Source: Bolinopsis microptera (lineage: Eukaryota; Ctenophora; Tentaculata; Lobata; Bolinopsidae). From it: DNA of 64,000 nucleotides. A program made the position numbers and the translations under genes. Location of the stretch: positions 17,099,475 to 17,163,474 of the forward strand of contig NC_087077.1 of NCBI RefSeq assembly GCF_026151205.1, read 5' to 3'. This document shows positions 12,933 through 45,099 of the stretch, one piece after another. The first letter of the stretch is position 1; each line of letters opens with the position of its first letter. The notes under the pieces were generated by a model that ran no database searches, was not told where the DNA came from, and was given only the letters and a program-made list of their open reading frames with translations.

Positions 12933-13284
12933 ACTCATTGCAATTCTCAGTTACAAACATGTCACTGTCACATATCTAGAGCCATGGCTATTTATTAAGA
13001 AATATATTATCCTTTTAGTAAAAGATTTGTAGATCTGGTTACTGGTTACTGGTGAGAAGGTGAACTATTTATGGTTTGTCAAGTGAAAGTGGTCCTTGAT
13101 TTCAATTGGTTAACGTTGGAAGCTAATTGTTTAAAATTCACTATCGCGTGTCAGAAAGAACATGGTTCACCTAACCAGCCAGTATCCAGATTTATTGAAC
13201 AACCCTATTTTCGAAAAATGTGCAGATGACTGAAAGAAAGACAGAAAAAATCTGAAATTGATTTGTTTGATAGTTGGGTATTAT

Positions 13285-13611
13285 CAGTGGCGTAACGTAG
13301 GGCCCCGCTGACCTGCTGTGCGGGGGGCGCCATCTTAGGGGGGCACCAAATCGTTGTTTGAATGTGGGAAAATTTTGAAAAACTTAACTGAGGTAGGTAC
13401 TACTACTAGCAAAACTGCGTGTTTTGATCTAGAAACACATTTTTTTAGAGATTTTACCGGCGTATCTTCTAAAATCACCTAATTTGTACAATTTTAGGGA
13501 GGGGCGCCAAAAGGGGAGGAAGGCCAAAAGGGGAGGGGGCGCCAACAGAAGGGCGCTTTTTCGGTGGGGGGGGGGGGGGCGCCAACAGTCAATGTTTGCG
13601 TTACGCCACTG
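13285..13611. mobile_element. hAT MITE, copy A (327 bp)
   Basis: Termini CAGTGGCGTAACG and GTTACGCCACTG are inverted. The 8-bp duplication GGTATTAT is perfect at 13277-13284 and 13612-13619. CAGTGGCG ends with an 8-bp duplication are diagnostic of hAT superfamily elements. The interior is G-rich with CGCCAACAG repeats and no ORF. Confidence 0.92.
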
Positions 13612-13739
13612 GGTATTATGAATAATTTCTGAGAGCTAGGCTGTCAGAAACATGTGCAGGAATATATTGGTTATAATCACAGGAACCACTCCAAAAAGTC
13701 AATGTAGATCTGATTGGCCAATCCAGCTAAAGCATGTAT

Positions 13740-14985
13740 AGTTTCCCAGGTGGCTTTAAAGCACATTTTAAAGATTTTCTGCCGTTTTAAGAAGGAACTA
13801 ATATGGTCTAACAGAAAAGAATCTTTATAAGGTACAAAAGATACAGAGCAATGCTGCTCTGTGTTTATTTACGGCAAAAAGGTACGTGAACCAGTGGCGT
13901 AACGAAAGGCCCTGCTGACCCCGCTGTGCAGGGGGGCTCCGTCTTAGGGGGGCGCAAAATCGTCGTTTGAATGTGGGACAATTTCGAAAACTTAACTAAA
14001 GTACTAGCAAAACTGCGCGTTTTGCTCTAGATACACACTTTTTTAGAGATTTTACCGGCATATTCTTTAAAATCACCTAATTTGTTCAATTTTAGGGAGG
14101 GGCACCAAAAGGGGAGGGGGGCCAACAGGGGGGCGCTTTTTTCGGCAGGGGGGCGCCAACAGGCAACGTTACGCCACTGACGTGAACCTATTTCAAAAAG
14201 CTCCACTATCTACCAGTCTGGTTCAAAATATCACTTCTAGTCTTCAAGTGTCTTAATAACATAGCCCCTCAGTACTTTCTAGGAAACAACCCGAAACAAG
14301 CGCGTCACGCAGTAGGTACGTGAGTGGCTAGATAGATTGTTATTATAATATTATAATATATATAATTTTGTTGTTATGTCGTGTAAGTTTGTGGAGTAGT
14401 AGCAAGAAGGTATAGTATACATTTATATTTGTTCTATTGATTATTTATTAATGATTTTATGTAGGGTCGGCACCAATGTAATTATGGTTTTACCACTGTG
14501 TTTTGGTTCAGCCGAAATAAATTTTACTTTGATGTTTACATAATGTTTCTCACTCCAGCTGCAGTCTGGTAGTGTTGAGTCTCATGAATATTTTTTAGCT
14601 CTCTTTTTCCATGTTTTTGCCCCACAGGAGATATTATGGTCTTTTTTTATTGAATATAACTGTAATAAATTGATGTAAAGTTTATTTGAATTTTGAAATA
14701 AAACATCAATCTAAGAGAAGTAGTACTTCTCGTACTTCTCAGAAGTACGAAGACAAAGTTCTAGACTAGATGATGACTTTTATTTGTTGAAAGTTCCTCC
14801 TGCTCCTCATTTCAGACGAAAAGATACTGAATTTATGTTTTGTGGACCAAAAATTTGGAATGAACTACCCTACTCAGTGAGACCATTATCATCAGTAGAA
14901 TGTTTTAAAAATGCCCTAAAGACATTTTATTTCCACCTAGCTTTTGATAAGTTCCAGTCATTTGGTTCTCCTTCCTTTTGAGTGT
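13740..14985 (+). pseudogene. LINE reverse-transcriptase C-terminal relic, twice interrupted
   Basis: Reading with frame changes gives VQKIQSNAALC, then KLHYLPVWFKISLLVFKCLN and APQYFLG, then after a gap PPAPHFRRKDTEFMFCGPKI and WNELPYSVRPLSS. These match the conserved region after the polymerase core of CR1/L2-type LINE ORF2. A hAT MITE (13892-14179) splits the first two blocks. About 450 bp of AT-rich sequence (14310-14760, with a small hairpin near 14738-14754) splits the last two. Non-functional. Confidence 0.75.
13892..14179. mobile_element. hAT MITE, copy B (288 bp), inside a LINE relic
   Basis: Same CAGTGGCGTAACG / GTTACGCCACTG ends as copy A, with an 8-bp duplication ACGTGAAC at 13884-13891 and 14180-14187. 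It interrupts the reverse-transcriptase relic, so it inserted after the LINE. Confidence 0.92.
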
Positions 14986-14989
14986 GAGC

Positions 14990-15508
14990 GATGGTTATTT
15001 TTATAGATGATTTGAGGTGATTGGGATTACAGGTGAATGTAGTTAGAATGAGATTTTGTCGTTATGTGTTCCATATTGTCCCTGCTCTGTATATGTATGA
15101 TGTAGCTGTCTGATGGTTTAGGTGTGAGGATGAGTGTCTTTTTGCCAAGTCTGCCAGATGTTTCAAAGAGGGAGTTACATATAATGGGGAAATCAAAAAA
15201 AAGAATGAAAAAAAATAACACAATAAATAATAATTATACCTAAAAAACAAAAAAGATTTTAACAAATTCAGAACAATTAACAAACCTTTTTTGTAATCAA
15301 CCTATATTTGAACATAGGATCAGATTAAATACAATTTGCGACAAGACACTTCATGCAACAAGGAGCATATTTTTATTGACAGGACATATATTCTGCCATG
15401 CCCACTGTTTGATACAGTCGCGCGCGAAAAGTGGCATGCAACGTATGTCAACCCACTGTCATGTCAGTAATGTGAACTTGTATCACTTGCAGCATAGCAA
15501 GTCTCATT
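14990..15508. other. non-coding spacer
   Basis: AT-rich sequence after the LINE relic. A short piece at 15420-15452 is the inverse of a repeat at 7270-7310. No exon supported. Confidence 0.5.
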
Positions 15509-16216
15509 AGGTAGTGCGCCATCGACAGTGAGCCGCGCGTGCCGACTGTGGGATGGTTTTTTAGCGCTAATTTCGGCCAGCACAATTTTCTTCAAACAAA
15601 TAGATATTAAGTATTCTTCCCGACCTCCGATTGCAACAAAAATTGGTAAGCTTACTCATAGACTTACAAGAAATGTGTCCGAAAAGTTTTGTAGCGCGAT
15701 GCACTACTGGGTCGCGCGCGCGCATCCAATAATGCTTCTCGCAACCACTCGTATGCAGATCGGCGAGATGCGAAGGATTGACATCGTGAATCAAGAAAAG
15801 TTTTAAGCATATCCAACCATCAAACATTATGTTACAGCTAAAAGCAGCGTATTTTGCCCCATTTTGATCACTATATCAACTCCGATATCCACCAAATTTT
15901 TCGGACAGTTGTAAAAGCCCTATTGAAAGATCGTCACCAATTTTCAGAATGATCTCATTCAAGGAACTGAAGATATATCCAAATAATACGACAAAAATCA
16001 ACGAATTTGGTCAAATTTGGTCAAATTACGCGACTTTTACAGCTAATTTTGCTCCAAAAGCCGCGCACCATCAAATATGGCACCTAGGCAAAACTCACTG
16101 ATCTTTCCAAAAAGGTATGACAAATTTGGTATTGTGAAAATTCTCACAGTCTCTAGAAAACAATGGTACAAAAATTTTTAAAATCCGAGCAAGTTTATTT
16201 TTATGGTGCACCTCCT
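15509..16216. mobile_element. second copy of the 629-bp MITE family
   Basis: Ends AGGTAGTGCGCC and GGTGCACCTCCT, with a perfect 9-bp duplication AGTCTCATT at 15500-15508 and 16217-16225. It is collinear with 5431-6059 apart from lacking the TTAGATA expansion and carrying a 104-bp nested insertion at 15691. Confidence 0.88.
15691..15794. mobile_element. 104-bp GC-rich short element nested in the MITE
   Basis: Comparison with 5431-6059 shows an insertion starting GTAGCGCGATGCACTACTG and ending GACATCGTGAATCAA, flanked by a 10-bp duplication GAAAAGTTTT (15681-15690 and 15795-15804). No clear terminal inverted repeats. Related pieces: 16336-16475, 46138-46180 and 46290-46400, and inverted at 6835-6910. 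Confidence 0.75.
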
Positions 16217-16225
16217 AGTCTCATT

Positions 16226-17074
16226 CAATTTTTAAAATTTACCATGCATATGGTTTACAAAATTCCAAAATATTGACGATATGCGATAGAGATTGTTAAA
16301 GACATTAAATCAATCATGAGCATCATTGCGCTACATTATAGCGCGATGAACTGCTGAGCCGCGCATCAAATGATTTTTCTCGCAACTTCGGTAGATTGGC
16401 AAAATGCCCCACTCATATCATGGTGGGCCTGGGCCTCGCCGAGCTGCGAAGGATTGACGTCGTGAATCAATTCGCTTCATAATTTTACTCAGCTTTAAAC
16501 TTAAATGCAATGTAATATATATGTATGATTTGGCATACTTGATATAAATAATTCAGTTAAACAAAAATTTGAATGCAGTGAGTTGCAGCGCCACCCAATC
16601 TAGCCTGTTAACGGGTGATATTTGTAAGTTTACAACCTACCAGGACGCGCGACGAGTTGGACTCGTCGACGGTATGGAACAGATATTATACGAGTATCAC
16701 CCGTTAATACAAATCGACATGTTAAATGTTACCGAGCGTGCTAAATCTGAAATCGCTCTATACTACTAAGTCTACACAGACACTCTACATCTCGATCCGA
16801 TCTTCGAGATTTTTATAAAAGGGCCCCCGATAGTTGAAGCCAACTGCAGCTGGGATCAATGTATTTTCGAACGCTGATTCCGAATTACCCCTATGACTGC
16901 ATGACATATACTGTACACACAACACATATAAAACAACTTAATTCTGAATAAATTGATAGTAAATTTATCATTCACCAATCCTTCAACATGACATACAACA
17001 ATATACAAGATTAGACTAAGACGTATCACTTTTAACAAATTCATGTCGTATCATGGCTTATATTTTAAAATTAA
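16226..17074. other. repeat-rich spacer
   Basis: 16336-16475 holds a diverged member of the GC-rich short repeat. 16605-16715 carries ACGGGTGATATT and its inverse ATCACCCGTTAAT about 90 bp apart, also present near 6760, suggesting a small inverted-repeat element. No exon supported. Confidence 0.45.
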
Positions 17075-17431
17075 AATATCAGTCACTTAAGAAAATTTCA
17101 ATACGATATTTTGATACAACTCTACAATAATGATAACAGTCTTAAGATATACTTGGGTAACCTAAATCATCCTATACAGAAGATGATAGATTTTGATAAA
17201 ATAAAGATAACAAAATTTATTAAGGGCGCCGCCCGGCTCACCTATGATATTTATCGCACTATGTCAAAACATGACAGGCCAATGTGCAACAAGAAAATTT
17301 TAGGAGACATCGTTGCACTGCAACATTTCAATAATTTGACAAAACAGCAATTGTTCAGGACCATACTTTCACATTCCGCATATCAACAAGCTTGTGATAT
17401 GAACAATCTATTGGATCAACACGAATGGTAA
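17075..17431 (+). CDS. unassigned open frame, possible exon
   Basis: An open frame of about 118 codons ends in TAA and could follow the acceptor AG at 17079-17080. It reads like protein (for example KKILGDIVALQHFNNLTKQQ) but matches no family I recognise and has no good ATG. It lies just past the 3' end of the Rab6 gene on the opposite strand and would overlap the Rab6 3' UTR. It could be an exon, a transposon piece or chance. Confidence 0.3.
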   Translation, partial: NISHLRKFQYDILIQLYNNDNSLKIYLGNLNHPIQKMIDFDKIKITKFIKGAARLTYDIYRTMSKHDRPMCNKKILGDIVALQHFNNLTKQQLFRTILSHSAYQQACDMNNLLDQHEW

Positions 17432-17595
17432 AGTAAAATAGTGAAGTAGCGGTCTCTTCATACAAAATAAGCTCACTAAAAACCCTGATCGCGGCCAGAC
17501 TGTCTGCTCGGTATAATAAATCTGTGTTCGGTAGCAATCTTGCATGAGATGTGGTTGGGACTCTCCAACAGCTGAACCTGGATACAGTATATCTC

Positions 17596-37264
<19,669 letters not shown>

Positions 37265-39027
37265 CTCATTACACCTAAATATAACAAACATGTTATTGTC
37301 AATGTTTTATGATTTTCTACCACTTTTGAACAAGTATAGGATATTAGTTAGGACTGGAGAACATAGGGTCAAATATTATAAAATTTTAAGTGATGTTTGA
37401 GGCTTACATTTGCATATTTTGTTGGATCATGGTTTAAGACAAAGGGAGGATTTTAACAAACATTTTAATGTGTCAATTATTGATAATTCTAGCCCTAAAA
37501 CTTTGAAAGTCCGTGAACATAAATATACTCCTAACATCTTAATTTTAACTTTATATCTGTTTTAAGAGTTTTCAGATTTTTAAAGGAATTTTGGGGTTTA
37601 CCAACTTTTTACAATTTTTAGGCTGATGTCACTGAAGATGACGCCTTGCAACATGCATCTTTCGTGGTACTCTGGAATAGAAAACATCATCAAGTGCTTC
37701 AACAACATTGATCCTAGAGCATATGCAAGGAACTATTCGTTTCTACTCAATGCAACTGCGTTAGGAAAACAAATTTTTTAGGAAAACAAATTTAAATTTT
37801 GGTATTTATTAATAACAATCAAAACATATCATATCATCAAAATAAAGCCGCGCGTTGGTTGACTGCCTCAGTAAGGTGAATAATATAAGCTCGAAGGTGC
37901 CCTGCGCATTTACAGAACCACATGCGGCGATCACATGATCATGAGGACCTGTGAGCGCCAAATTTAATTTAAAGTTTTTAGAAATCATACATCACTACGA
38001 GTTACTCATGCTTTTTTAATTTTCATAGGAGTGTAGATTGTCAGGTATTTCATTCATTCATACTTAGTCGGTTTAAAGCTGTTATATTTATGTTTAGAAC
38101 TCACTATTGTTTAAACTATGAAAGCAGAACGTAGGTAATGGACAATATACCGACGACAATACCAAGGACCCGAGTGCCTCAATGACTTTTCCGGATCCGT
38201 TTTTACCGAGGGCTTATCCACCAGTTACTCATGCTGCATGTATAGTCTGATAATATTTATTTGTTTTATTCTATAACAAGCATTCTGTAAATTGGAGTGT
38301 CGTATTTATTATAAAAGAGCCAGCCAACCTCCGCATTATAATCTTTTGTGAGCCAAGTTCGTTTATAAAATCTTATCATATAATAAAATTGATCCAATAA
38401 TCTTAGATGAACGGTATATAATATATCATAGCTCATCGTTATTAAAATCCGAATGGATGAATTAATCAAGTAATGTTCCCTTTCAACACAACTAAACAAC
38501 AAACAAATGCTTGCTCACCAGTGGTGACGCAATCGTAGGGGCATGCAGTTATTTCGGATAACTCTCACCCCGACGACAGCGTCGAAAAATAATCAAATTA
38601 TGCATTTGCGCCATACTGGACACATTTTATATTTAATATTCTACAGTTTGTAGAAATTAGTGTTATCTACTGCAGTAAGCTTAACTGGCGAGCAAGCATC
38701 GTCCCACTCGGCCGGGACGAAAATACCGAGTCCAATCACAGAAAGTTAACCATAAACTAATGATAAATATAAGAGCTCGGACATCGACAAAAATCACACA
38801 CTCCAGACAACGGGGGAAGAGAGGAAAGGAAGCTGCTGGGCTCAACAAATTTTGATAATTGTAAACAAATTTGTTCTTGTGCCCTATAATAATTTGGTAT
38901 TGAGGTATGACCCTGTACTGTGCGTGATGGCGAAAGTGAAAGTGAATGTGAATCTATAATGCGAACGAAGTGAGTTGTGGCCAAAAGATTCTTCAATTTT
39001 AAAATAACCAAGTCAAAGGACTCTGTT
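37265..39027. other. Rab6 upstream region with a degraded retroelement piece
   Basis: 37330-37690 reads with stops as RTGEHRVKYYKILSD, DFNKHFNVSIID and LKVREHKYTPNILIL, followed by GATGTCACTGAAGATGACGCC, which is like the end of a GIY-YIG-bearing Penelope-type or similar retroelement. This is weak. The rest to 39027 is AT-rich with no exon recognised. The Rab6 promoter must lie just above 37264 but shows no distinctive box. Confidence 0.4.
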
Positions 39028-39755
39028 TTAAAACACAAGCTCATTCTTATCGAAGTTTAATTCTGTCCATTCTAATTCTTCGTACCTGGACTGTATCTTG
39101 AGTAGCTCACTTTTCAGTGTTACTTTAACTAAGTTTGTTGACTTAGTAAAGCTTATCAAACTGTCAATTTTTCGACAGTTGTTCCACATTTTTGTTGATT
39201 GATAAATGAAAGAGGAGGATGGGTTCGGGGTGATGAACTGGTCTGAACGTCTTTGTGATGATGATCTGTGGAGTAAAGATAGGAGTGAGATTGGAGATTC
39301 TAATCTGACAATTTTGAACAGTTCTAATAGACATGTGTATTTGTACAGGTTGTGGACGGTAAGAAGGCCGTTCTTGTTAAACAACGGCTTTGTATGCTCT
39401 TTTTTAAAGAATTCCCTTCCTAGGATTTGTTCATCTATACAACGTGTTCTGGCACATGTTCTAAACTTATCTAGATATGCTTCAAGGTCACCAAATAGTA
39501 TTCTGATACATTTTTTCTGAGTGATGAAGATAGGTTGAAGCATATTGTTACTCGACCCACCCCATACCGATATTCCAAATCTTAGGTGAGACTCAAATAA
39601 CGTGTGGTACAATTCTTTATGGTGTTTTTTCGGGATAACATGTCGTATTCTACTGAGTCTTCCGATCTCACATCTAAGTTTCGAGTTGAGGGCTCTTATT
39701 TGAACATCCCATTTTAGCTTTTCGTCAATAATAACACCTAAAAACTTGGTCTCTT
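39028..39755 (-). pseudogene. LINE reverse-transcriptase 3' fragment, minus strand
   Basis: On the minus strand the frame gives TKFLGVIIDEKLKW, then FGISVWGGSS, QKKCIRILFGD and KEHTKPLFNKNGLLTVHNLY, ending in the stop just beyond 39031. This is the conserved region downstream of the palm of many LINE ORF2 proteins. The catalytic core is absent, so it is a fragment. Confidence 0.75.
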
Positions 39756-39764
39756 TACAGAGTG

Positions 39765-40198
39765 CAGACGCTTCCAGGCCAGACGAGCGGGTTAATAACT
39801 TTCAAAAGCTGTTTACAGACTCCTGGAGATCAAAGATTAACGAGAGCAGGAAACTCACTTTCTACAAGGACGTCAAAACAGTCTTTGCATGGGAGCCTTA
39901 CCTCGATTATGCAAGAACTCTCGATGACAGAAGATCAACAGCTCAAATAAGGTGCAGTTCACACAGACTCAGCATAGAAATTGGGAGATACAACAACACA
40001 GAGAGCAGAACTTGCACCTTTTGTGAACTGAAAGGATCAACCGGGATCATAGAGGATGAAACACACTTTCTCACTTCCTGCCCTCAAGGGAAGGCTATCA
40101 GAGACAAGTTTACCAGAGCTAGTAAAAGCTTGGGAAACAGCAATGACAACGGACTGACCAACATTGTCAACACTCTCTCTCGTACCCAAGATCTTTAG
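39765..40198 (+). pseudogene. LINE ORF2 C-terminal fragment with Cys/His cluster
   Basis: Reads NNFQKLFTDSWRSKI, then AQIRCSSHRLSIEIGRY and CTFCELKG..EDETHFLTSCP, a CX2C..HX4C cluster typical of the extreme C terminus of some LINE ORF2 proteins. It abuts the minus-strand fragment on its left, so the join is a rearrangement or nested insertion. Confidence 0.65.
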
Positions 40199-40286
40199 GG
40201 TAACCTTAACGAGCAGGATGTGAACTTGATTAGACTTTCATGCTCAACCATCAGAGAAATGTACAGTCTATAACAACAACAGACCT

Positions 40287-42385
40287 GTGAAGCTGCCATG
40301 GGACACATCCTCATTGAAGCGCATGAGAAAGAACAAAGATAAAGCATGGACTGCATTTGATATTGAACCTTCTAGTGTTAATCTTAGTCATGAAAGTAGT
40401 AAACAGCTCATATATGAGAATGATGAAGTGAAAGCAAAGATAAGATATGAGAAGAAGATAACTTCCAATTTAAAGATCAATTGTAAATCATTTTATTCTT
40501 ATTTGAGAAATAAGAGAAAGGTTAAAGCTTCGGTACCAAGTTTAGATAAGGAAGACGGTACAAGGACAACTAGTGCAGGGGAGTCTGCAGAGGTACTTGC
40601 AAGTGCCTTTAGTTCGATGTTTGTTAATGAGCCACTCGGCCCATTACCTAGAAGTTTTAGTAAGAATACTAATAGTATATCTGATATTGTTATTACCTGT
40701 GATAAGGTTAAAAAGGAACTATTAAAGCTTAATATTTTTAAAAGCACTGGCCCAGATGGGCATCATCCAAAGCTGCTTAAGTCCCTAGCTGGAGATGCTA
40801 GTTTTGTAACAGCTCTTACTAAATTATTTAGTGCCTGTAGTGATACTGGAAATCTTCCGGAGGTATGGAAGTCGGCATCTGTAGTTGCACTTTTTAAAAA
40901 GGGCTCTAAGTCTGACCCTCTTAACTATAGACCAGTTTCTCTTACTTGTATTCTTTGTAAAGTTTATGAACAGTTTGTTAGATCCCATGTGTTAGAATTT
41001 TTAGAAGACCGTATTTCAAAGGACCAACATGGGTTTGTTAAAGGAAAATCTTGTTTGTCAAATCTTTTGGAGACTTTCGACACTATACTTAATTTAATAG
41101 ATGAAGGTGCTCCTGTGGACTTATTTTATTTTGATTTTAGTAAAGCTTTCGATTCTGTTCCCCATTATCGCTTGATTAACAAGCTAGAGAGTCTAGGGAT
41201 AACTGGTAAAGTTTTAGATGTAATTACAGATTTTATCTCAAATAGAACTATGAGAGTGTGTGTAGAAGGTGAAACTTCAGAGTGGAAGATTGTATGGTCA
41301 GGAGTTCCCCAGGGATCAGTCCTTGGACCATTACTATTTGTGTTATTTATTAATGATTTACCAGATAACATTAAAAGTAAAGTTAAAATATTTGCTGATG
41401 ATCTTAAGCTTATAGCTAATGCCTCCGAGCATGAAATTATAGTTAATGATCTGAATGAACTAGAGATGTGGGAGAGTAAATGGCTTTTAAAGTTTAATCC
41501 TACTAAATGTTCAGTAATGCATTTAGATGTTAACGATAACCCAAGATCAAGTTATTCTCTTAATGGAGTTACATTGGCAGAATCTGTACAGGAAAAAGAC
41601 TTGGGAGTTATAACCCATAACTCTCTGCTTTGGAATGAACAGATTAAGGCTTCAATATCTAAAGCCAACAGAATGATATGTTGGATTGTTAGAAATCTGA
41701 TTATCAGGGAAAAATCTGTGATGATATCCATTTACAAAGCTTTGATAAGACCCCATTTAGAGTATTGTGTTCAATTGTGGAGTCCAGTTGCGGCTCATGG
41801 AAGTTGGGGATCATCTTGGAGCTGGAGAGCGTCCAGAGGCGGTTTACCCGTCTGATTGATGAGGTGGGTACTCTTTCATACAGTCGTCGACTGGAAATCC
41901 TCAATTTAACAACGCTGGCAGAGCGGCGAATACGTGGGGACCTCATTGAATCTTTTAAAATGATAAGTGGTTTGGCCAATTACGGAGCTGGTTTGTTCAG
42001 TATGAGCAGATCTGGTCTTAATGTGGTATCAAACAGTAGATGCAGTAAAAGTAACAGTAAAATGAAGAAAGTCCACAGTTCTTTTCTTCCGGAGAGGGTG
42101 AGACCATATTGGAACAAACTCCCCTCGGATGTCAAGAATTGTGGGACTGTGTTAAGTTTTAAAATGAGATTAGAGGCTTTCAAAAAAGAGACTATTTTAA
42201 ACGGATCTGTAAATGACAGTCATTTTTGGTATATTTCGGACGAAGTATTAGGAAAGATTGAGGAATTAAATTATGCTACTAATAAAGAGAAGCACAATGA
42301 ATATCTTATGTGTAATCCTCATGTTGCTAAAAAACGTTTTATCAACTTATATAGTAGTGGAAAGTACAGGGTGGCCCAAAAGTGA
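40287..42385 (+). pseudogene. 5'-truncated LINE reverse transcriptase with one frameshift
   Basis: The first frame (40287-41855) holds the polymerase: STGPDGHHPKLLK, NYRPVSLTCILCKVYEQFV, DQHGFVKGKSCL, FDFSKAFDSVPH, GVPQGSVLGPLLF and the catalytic FADDLKL, then thumb-like EKDLGVITHNSLLW. Between about 41800 and 41830 the sequence shifts frame and continues as SVQRRFTRLIDEV and VRPYWNKLPSDV to about 42364. There is no endonuclease domain upstream, so the copy is 5'-truncated, as is common for LINEs. A TA-flanked transposon inserted at its extreme 3' end (42365). CR1/Jockey/L2-type placement is by eye. Confidence 0.88.
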
Positions 42386-43020
42386 CTACCCACACGCAAC
42401 TTCTTAATAACTCACGTAATTCATCTCTAAATTGCACCAAAAGTTCAGAGATTATAGATATGGGTCAAACTTAGATTTCCTGAAAGTTTCGTAAGCCACG
42501 CCCAATTACAGTGGGCGTGGCGTGACACTCCCTCTTTTTCACTATTGTCTTCATAAAATGAGAACGCTTTAAGCTAAGAACTCCAAATTTTTTGCACACA
42601 TGTGGCTTGATAATTTAAAACCTTTCCCGAAGTTTCAAGTTCATTGTTCAAAATTTGGCTGAGTTATGACCATTTCAAAATTCATCGGATACGTGATCCG
42701 AGCACTCAGTCAGTGATCTCTGCACTCAATCAGTGATCTCGTCACCCAATCTGATCAAGAGTAAGGCGTTAGCGTGTATTAATGAGGTTCATTAGGCTTT
42801 ACCAAACATACTGAGGAGATGACGACCTGATCATGATTGATTGGATACGGTCATTGTAAAGTTTGCTTTGCCCAAATTTGACTGCCAAAATTGGTACAAT
42901 TTGACCGGTTGAGCTATTTAGTGAGCTAGCATGCCACCTGGTGTTCACCCTTTGTTAATATTTCACCCAGATGGAAACAAATGTTCACTGGACACTTTAA
43001 CATGTAATCTATATGTGTTA

Positions 43021-44945
43021 CTCAGCCAATGTGGAGCATATCAGTGCTTCAAAGTGACATTTTAAAACTTTTTGCAATCTCGTTGGTAACTGAATCTGGC
43101 AGTCAAAACAGGTTGAGACTCTCAGAAAAAGGTCCCATCTACACAGAAAGCCCCGGTTGAGACAACTTCTAATGCTCAGCCTGTGTGGAGCAGTAGCTTG
43201 AAAGTTAGGCAATTTTCGAGACCAAAAATCATACGCTAAACAGTCAAGTTTTTGGTTGAAACTCTATGAACTTTTTAGCTGAAACCCCTCTCAAGAGTTT
43301 TTGACTATTTGCGATAACACACCATGTCTCAACCGACGTGGAGCGAGGTTTTGGCAATGTAGAAATTTGTAAATTTTTAATTTATTAGCTTTTCATAATG
43401 CTTTTGTTTAGATCTGTAAGATTTTTTTAGCTTGGTAACTCTTACTAACTCTATTTTGAGTACTGAAACGGATATTTATATTCAGTACACTTCTCTCAAC
43501 CCTGTGGAGCCCAAAATGGTTAAAAATTTGCCAACTTTTAAATTCTTTCTGGGTTGAGATAAAGTGACTTCTGTGATTTACATCTTGACTCCTGTATCTA
43601 TATTTTCACCGTTGATGCAGACTCTTTAGTCGAGAACAGCCTATCTCAACCATGTGGAGCAAAAAGAGGTCTTCCTTTTGATCAATCGAGACAACTTTTA
43701 AGTGCTTCATGGGATATTATTTTTATTCATTCTAGAGAAAATATGTTATAATACTGGTGGTCAATAAACTTACTTCACGGGAACTATTCAGTGCTCAACC
43801 TGTGTGGAGCAGAGATGATTTCTGTTGTATTAGATTTTCGAAGCTCACTACTTCATTCTACAGCCGCATGCAAGAGAGATCTTAATCAAATGTTAGGCAG
43901 TTGAGGAATCCCGTACATGACATGTCATTTCTAGCTCTGCTCCACTCTGGCTGAACAGTTCTGGAACATCAATCATGGCCCAATCATGGTAAGAAAAGTA
44001 TTTAAAGTATATCAGTAAACTTTAAATTGCATTACGTACAAATTGGCTACAGATCGACCATCATGGAGACTCTTTTTACCGTAGAAAAGCCTGTTGCTCC
44101 TCACGGTTGAGCATATTGTCTTTTTCTATGGTTGCATATTTCTCTTTAAAGGACACAGTACTACATACATCAACAGCTTCTTAAGTATTGATGATATCAT
44201 TCCTCCTTTATCCTAATATAACAACACTGATCCTTACAAATAGTTGTGTTATCAATCTATCATTCCATTCTGCTCCTCTCTGGTTGAGCCTATTAAATAC
44301 AATTTTTCAATCTGTTCTGCTAGTAATTTATTGTAAAAGCTAAAATACTCATTCTAATTTCTCATCCAAGTCATATCAGCCGATGAGGAGTCATGTTATG
44401 CAGTAAAAGTCCTCTGCTCCACATGGTTGAGCATTACTAGGTTTATCAGCAGTTCCAAAGAATAGAGTCAGGGGGTCTGAACATAATCACAAGAAAAAAT
44501 GATATTTTTATGGCCTGATTAGATGTATTTATCGTTTTTAATCACACTCACTTTCAAAACTCAGTTTCTTCCCAATCAGTATTCCCAACTAAGGTATAAT
44601 AGTTTCGTGCTCCGCATCAGTTGAGCAAGGTGTACCATTATTGATAATGTTATCTGGTGCGTATTCCTTTAAACTAAGATTTTGTGAAAAAACGGAGATT
44701 CTACTGTAATGTTTACCCCTGGTTGAGACGAAAAATATGAGGATATTTCGACTGCTCCACACTGGCTGAGGTCCATTTTATGATTTGGCAGTGAAAATAT
44801 TTTGCAATTAACGTCCAGGATCTATTTGTTAAATGGCGATCAAAATAGTCAAAAAGCATAGATTTTATTGGGGTGCTCCACACTCTTTTGCTCCACATCG
44901 AAAACCAGGTCATAACTTTTGCTCCACATGAGATAGAAACTTCAT
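43021..44945. repeat. array of ~17-bp GCTCAACC..TGTGGAGC motifs, mirror-oriented
   Basis: Forward copies start near 43021, 43175, 43328, 43495, 43645 and 43794, spaced 154, 153, 167, 150 and 149. Inverted copies start near 43939, 44096, 44272, 44416, 44609, 44754, 44875 and 44931. Consensus is GCTCAACCTGTGTGGAGC, with GCTC/GAGC ends making it partly palindromic. The sequence between copies does not look repeated. The orientation flips at about 43870. Confidence 0.85.
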
Positions 44946-45099
44946 TCCAAAGAATTCAGAAAATTCGGAATCTTCAGATGAAAATGATATCAGAAAGGAT
45001 TAAATTGCTCTTTATCAACCTGCTTAAAAATTTAATTCAAAAAGTAGGCAAAATGGGCAAAGCAAAATTGACAATGACCATACCGATAATGACTTTGCT

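Noticed and set aside
40499-42183. Minus-strand ORFs within the LINE
   Set aside because: Shadows of the reverse transcriptase frame on the plus strand.
43021-44945. CRISPR-like reading of the ~150-bp spaced motif
   Set aside because: The motif flips orientation halfway, spacers vary in length and lie inside a TA-flanked transposon.
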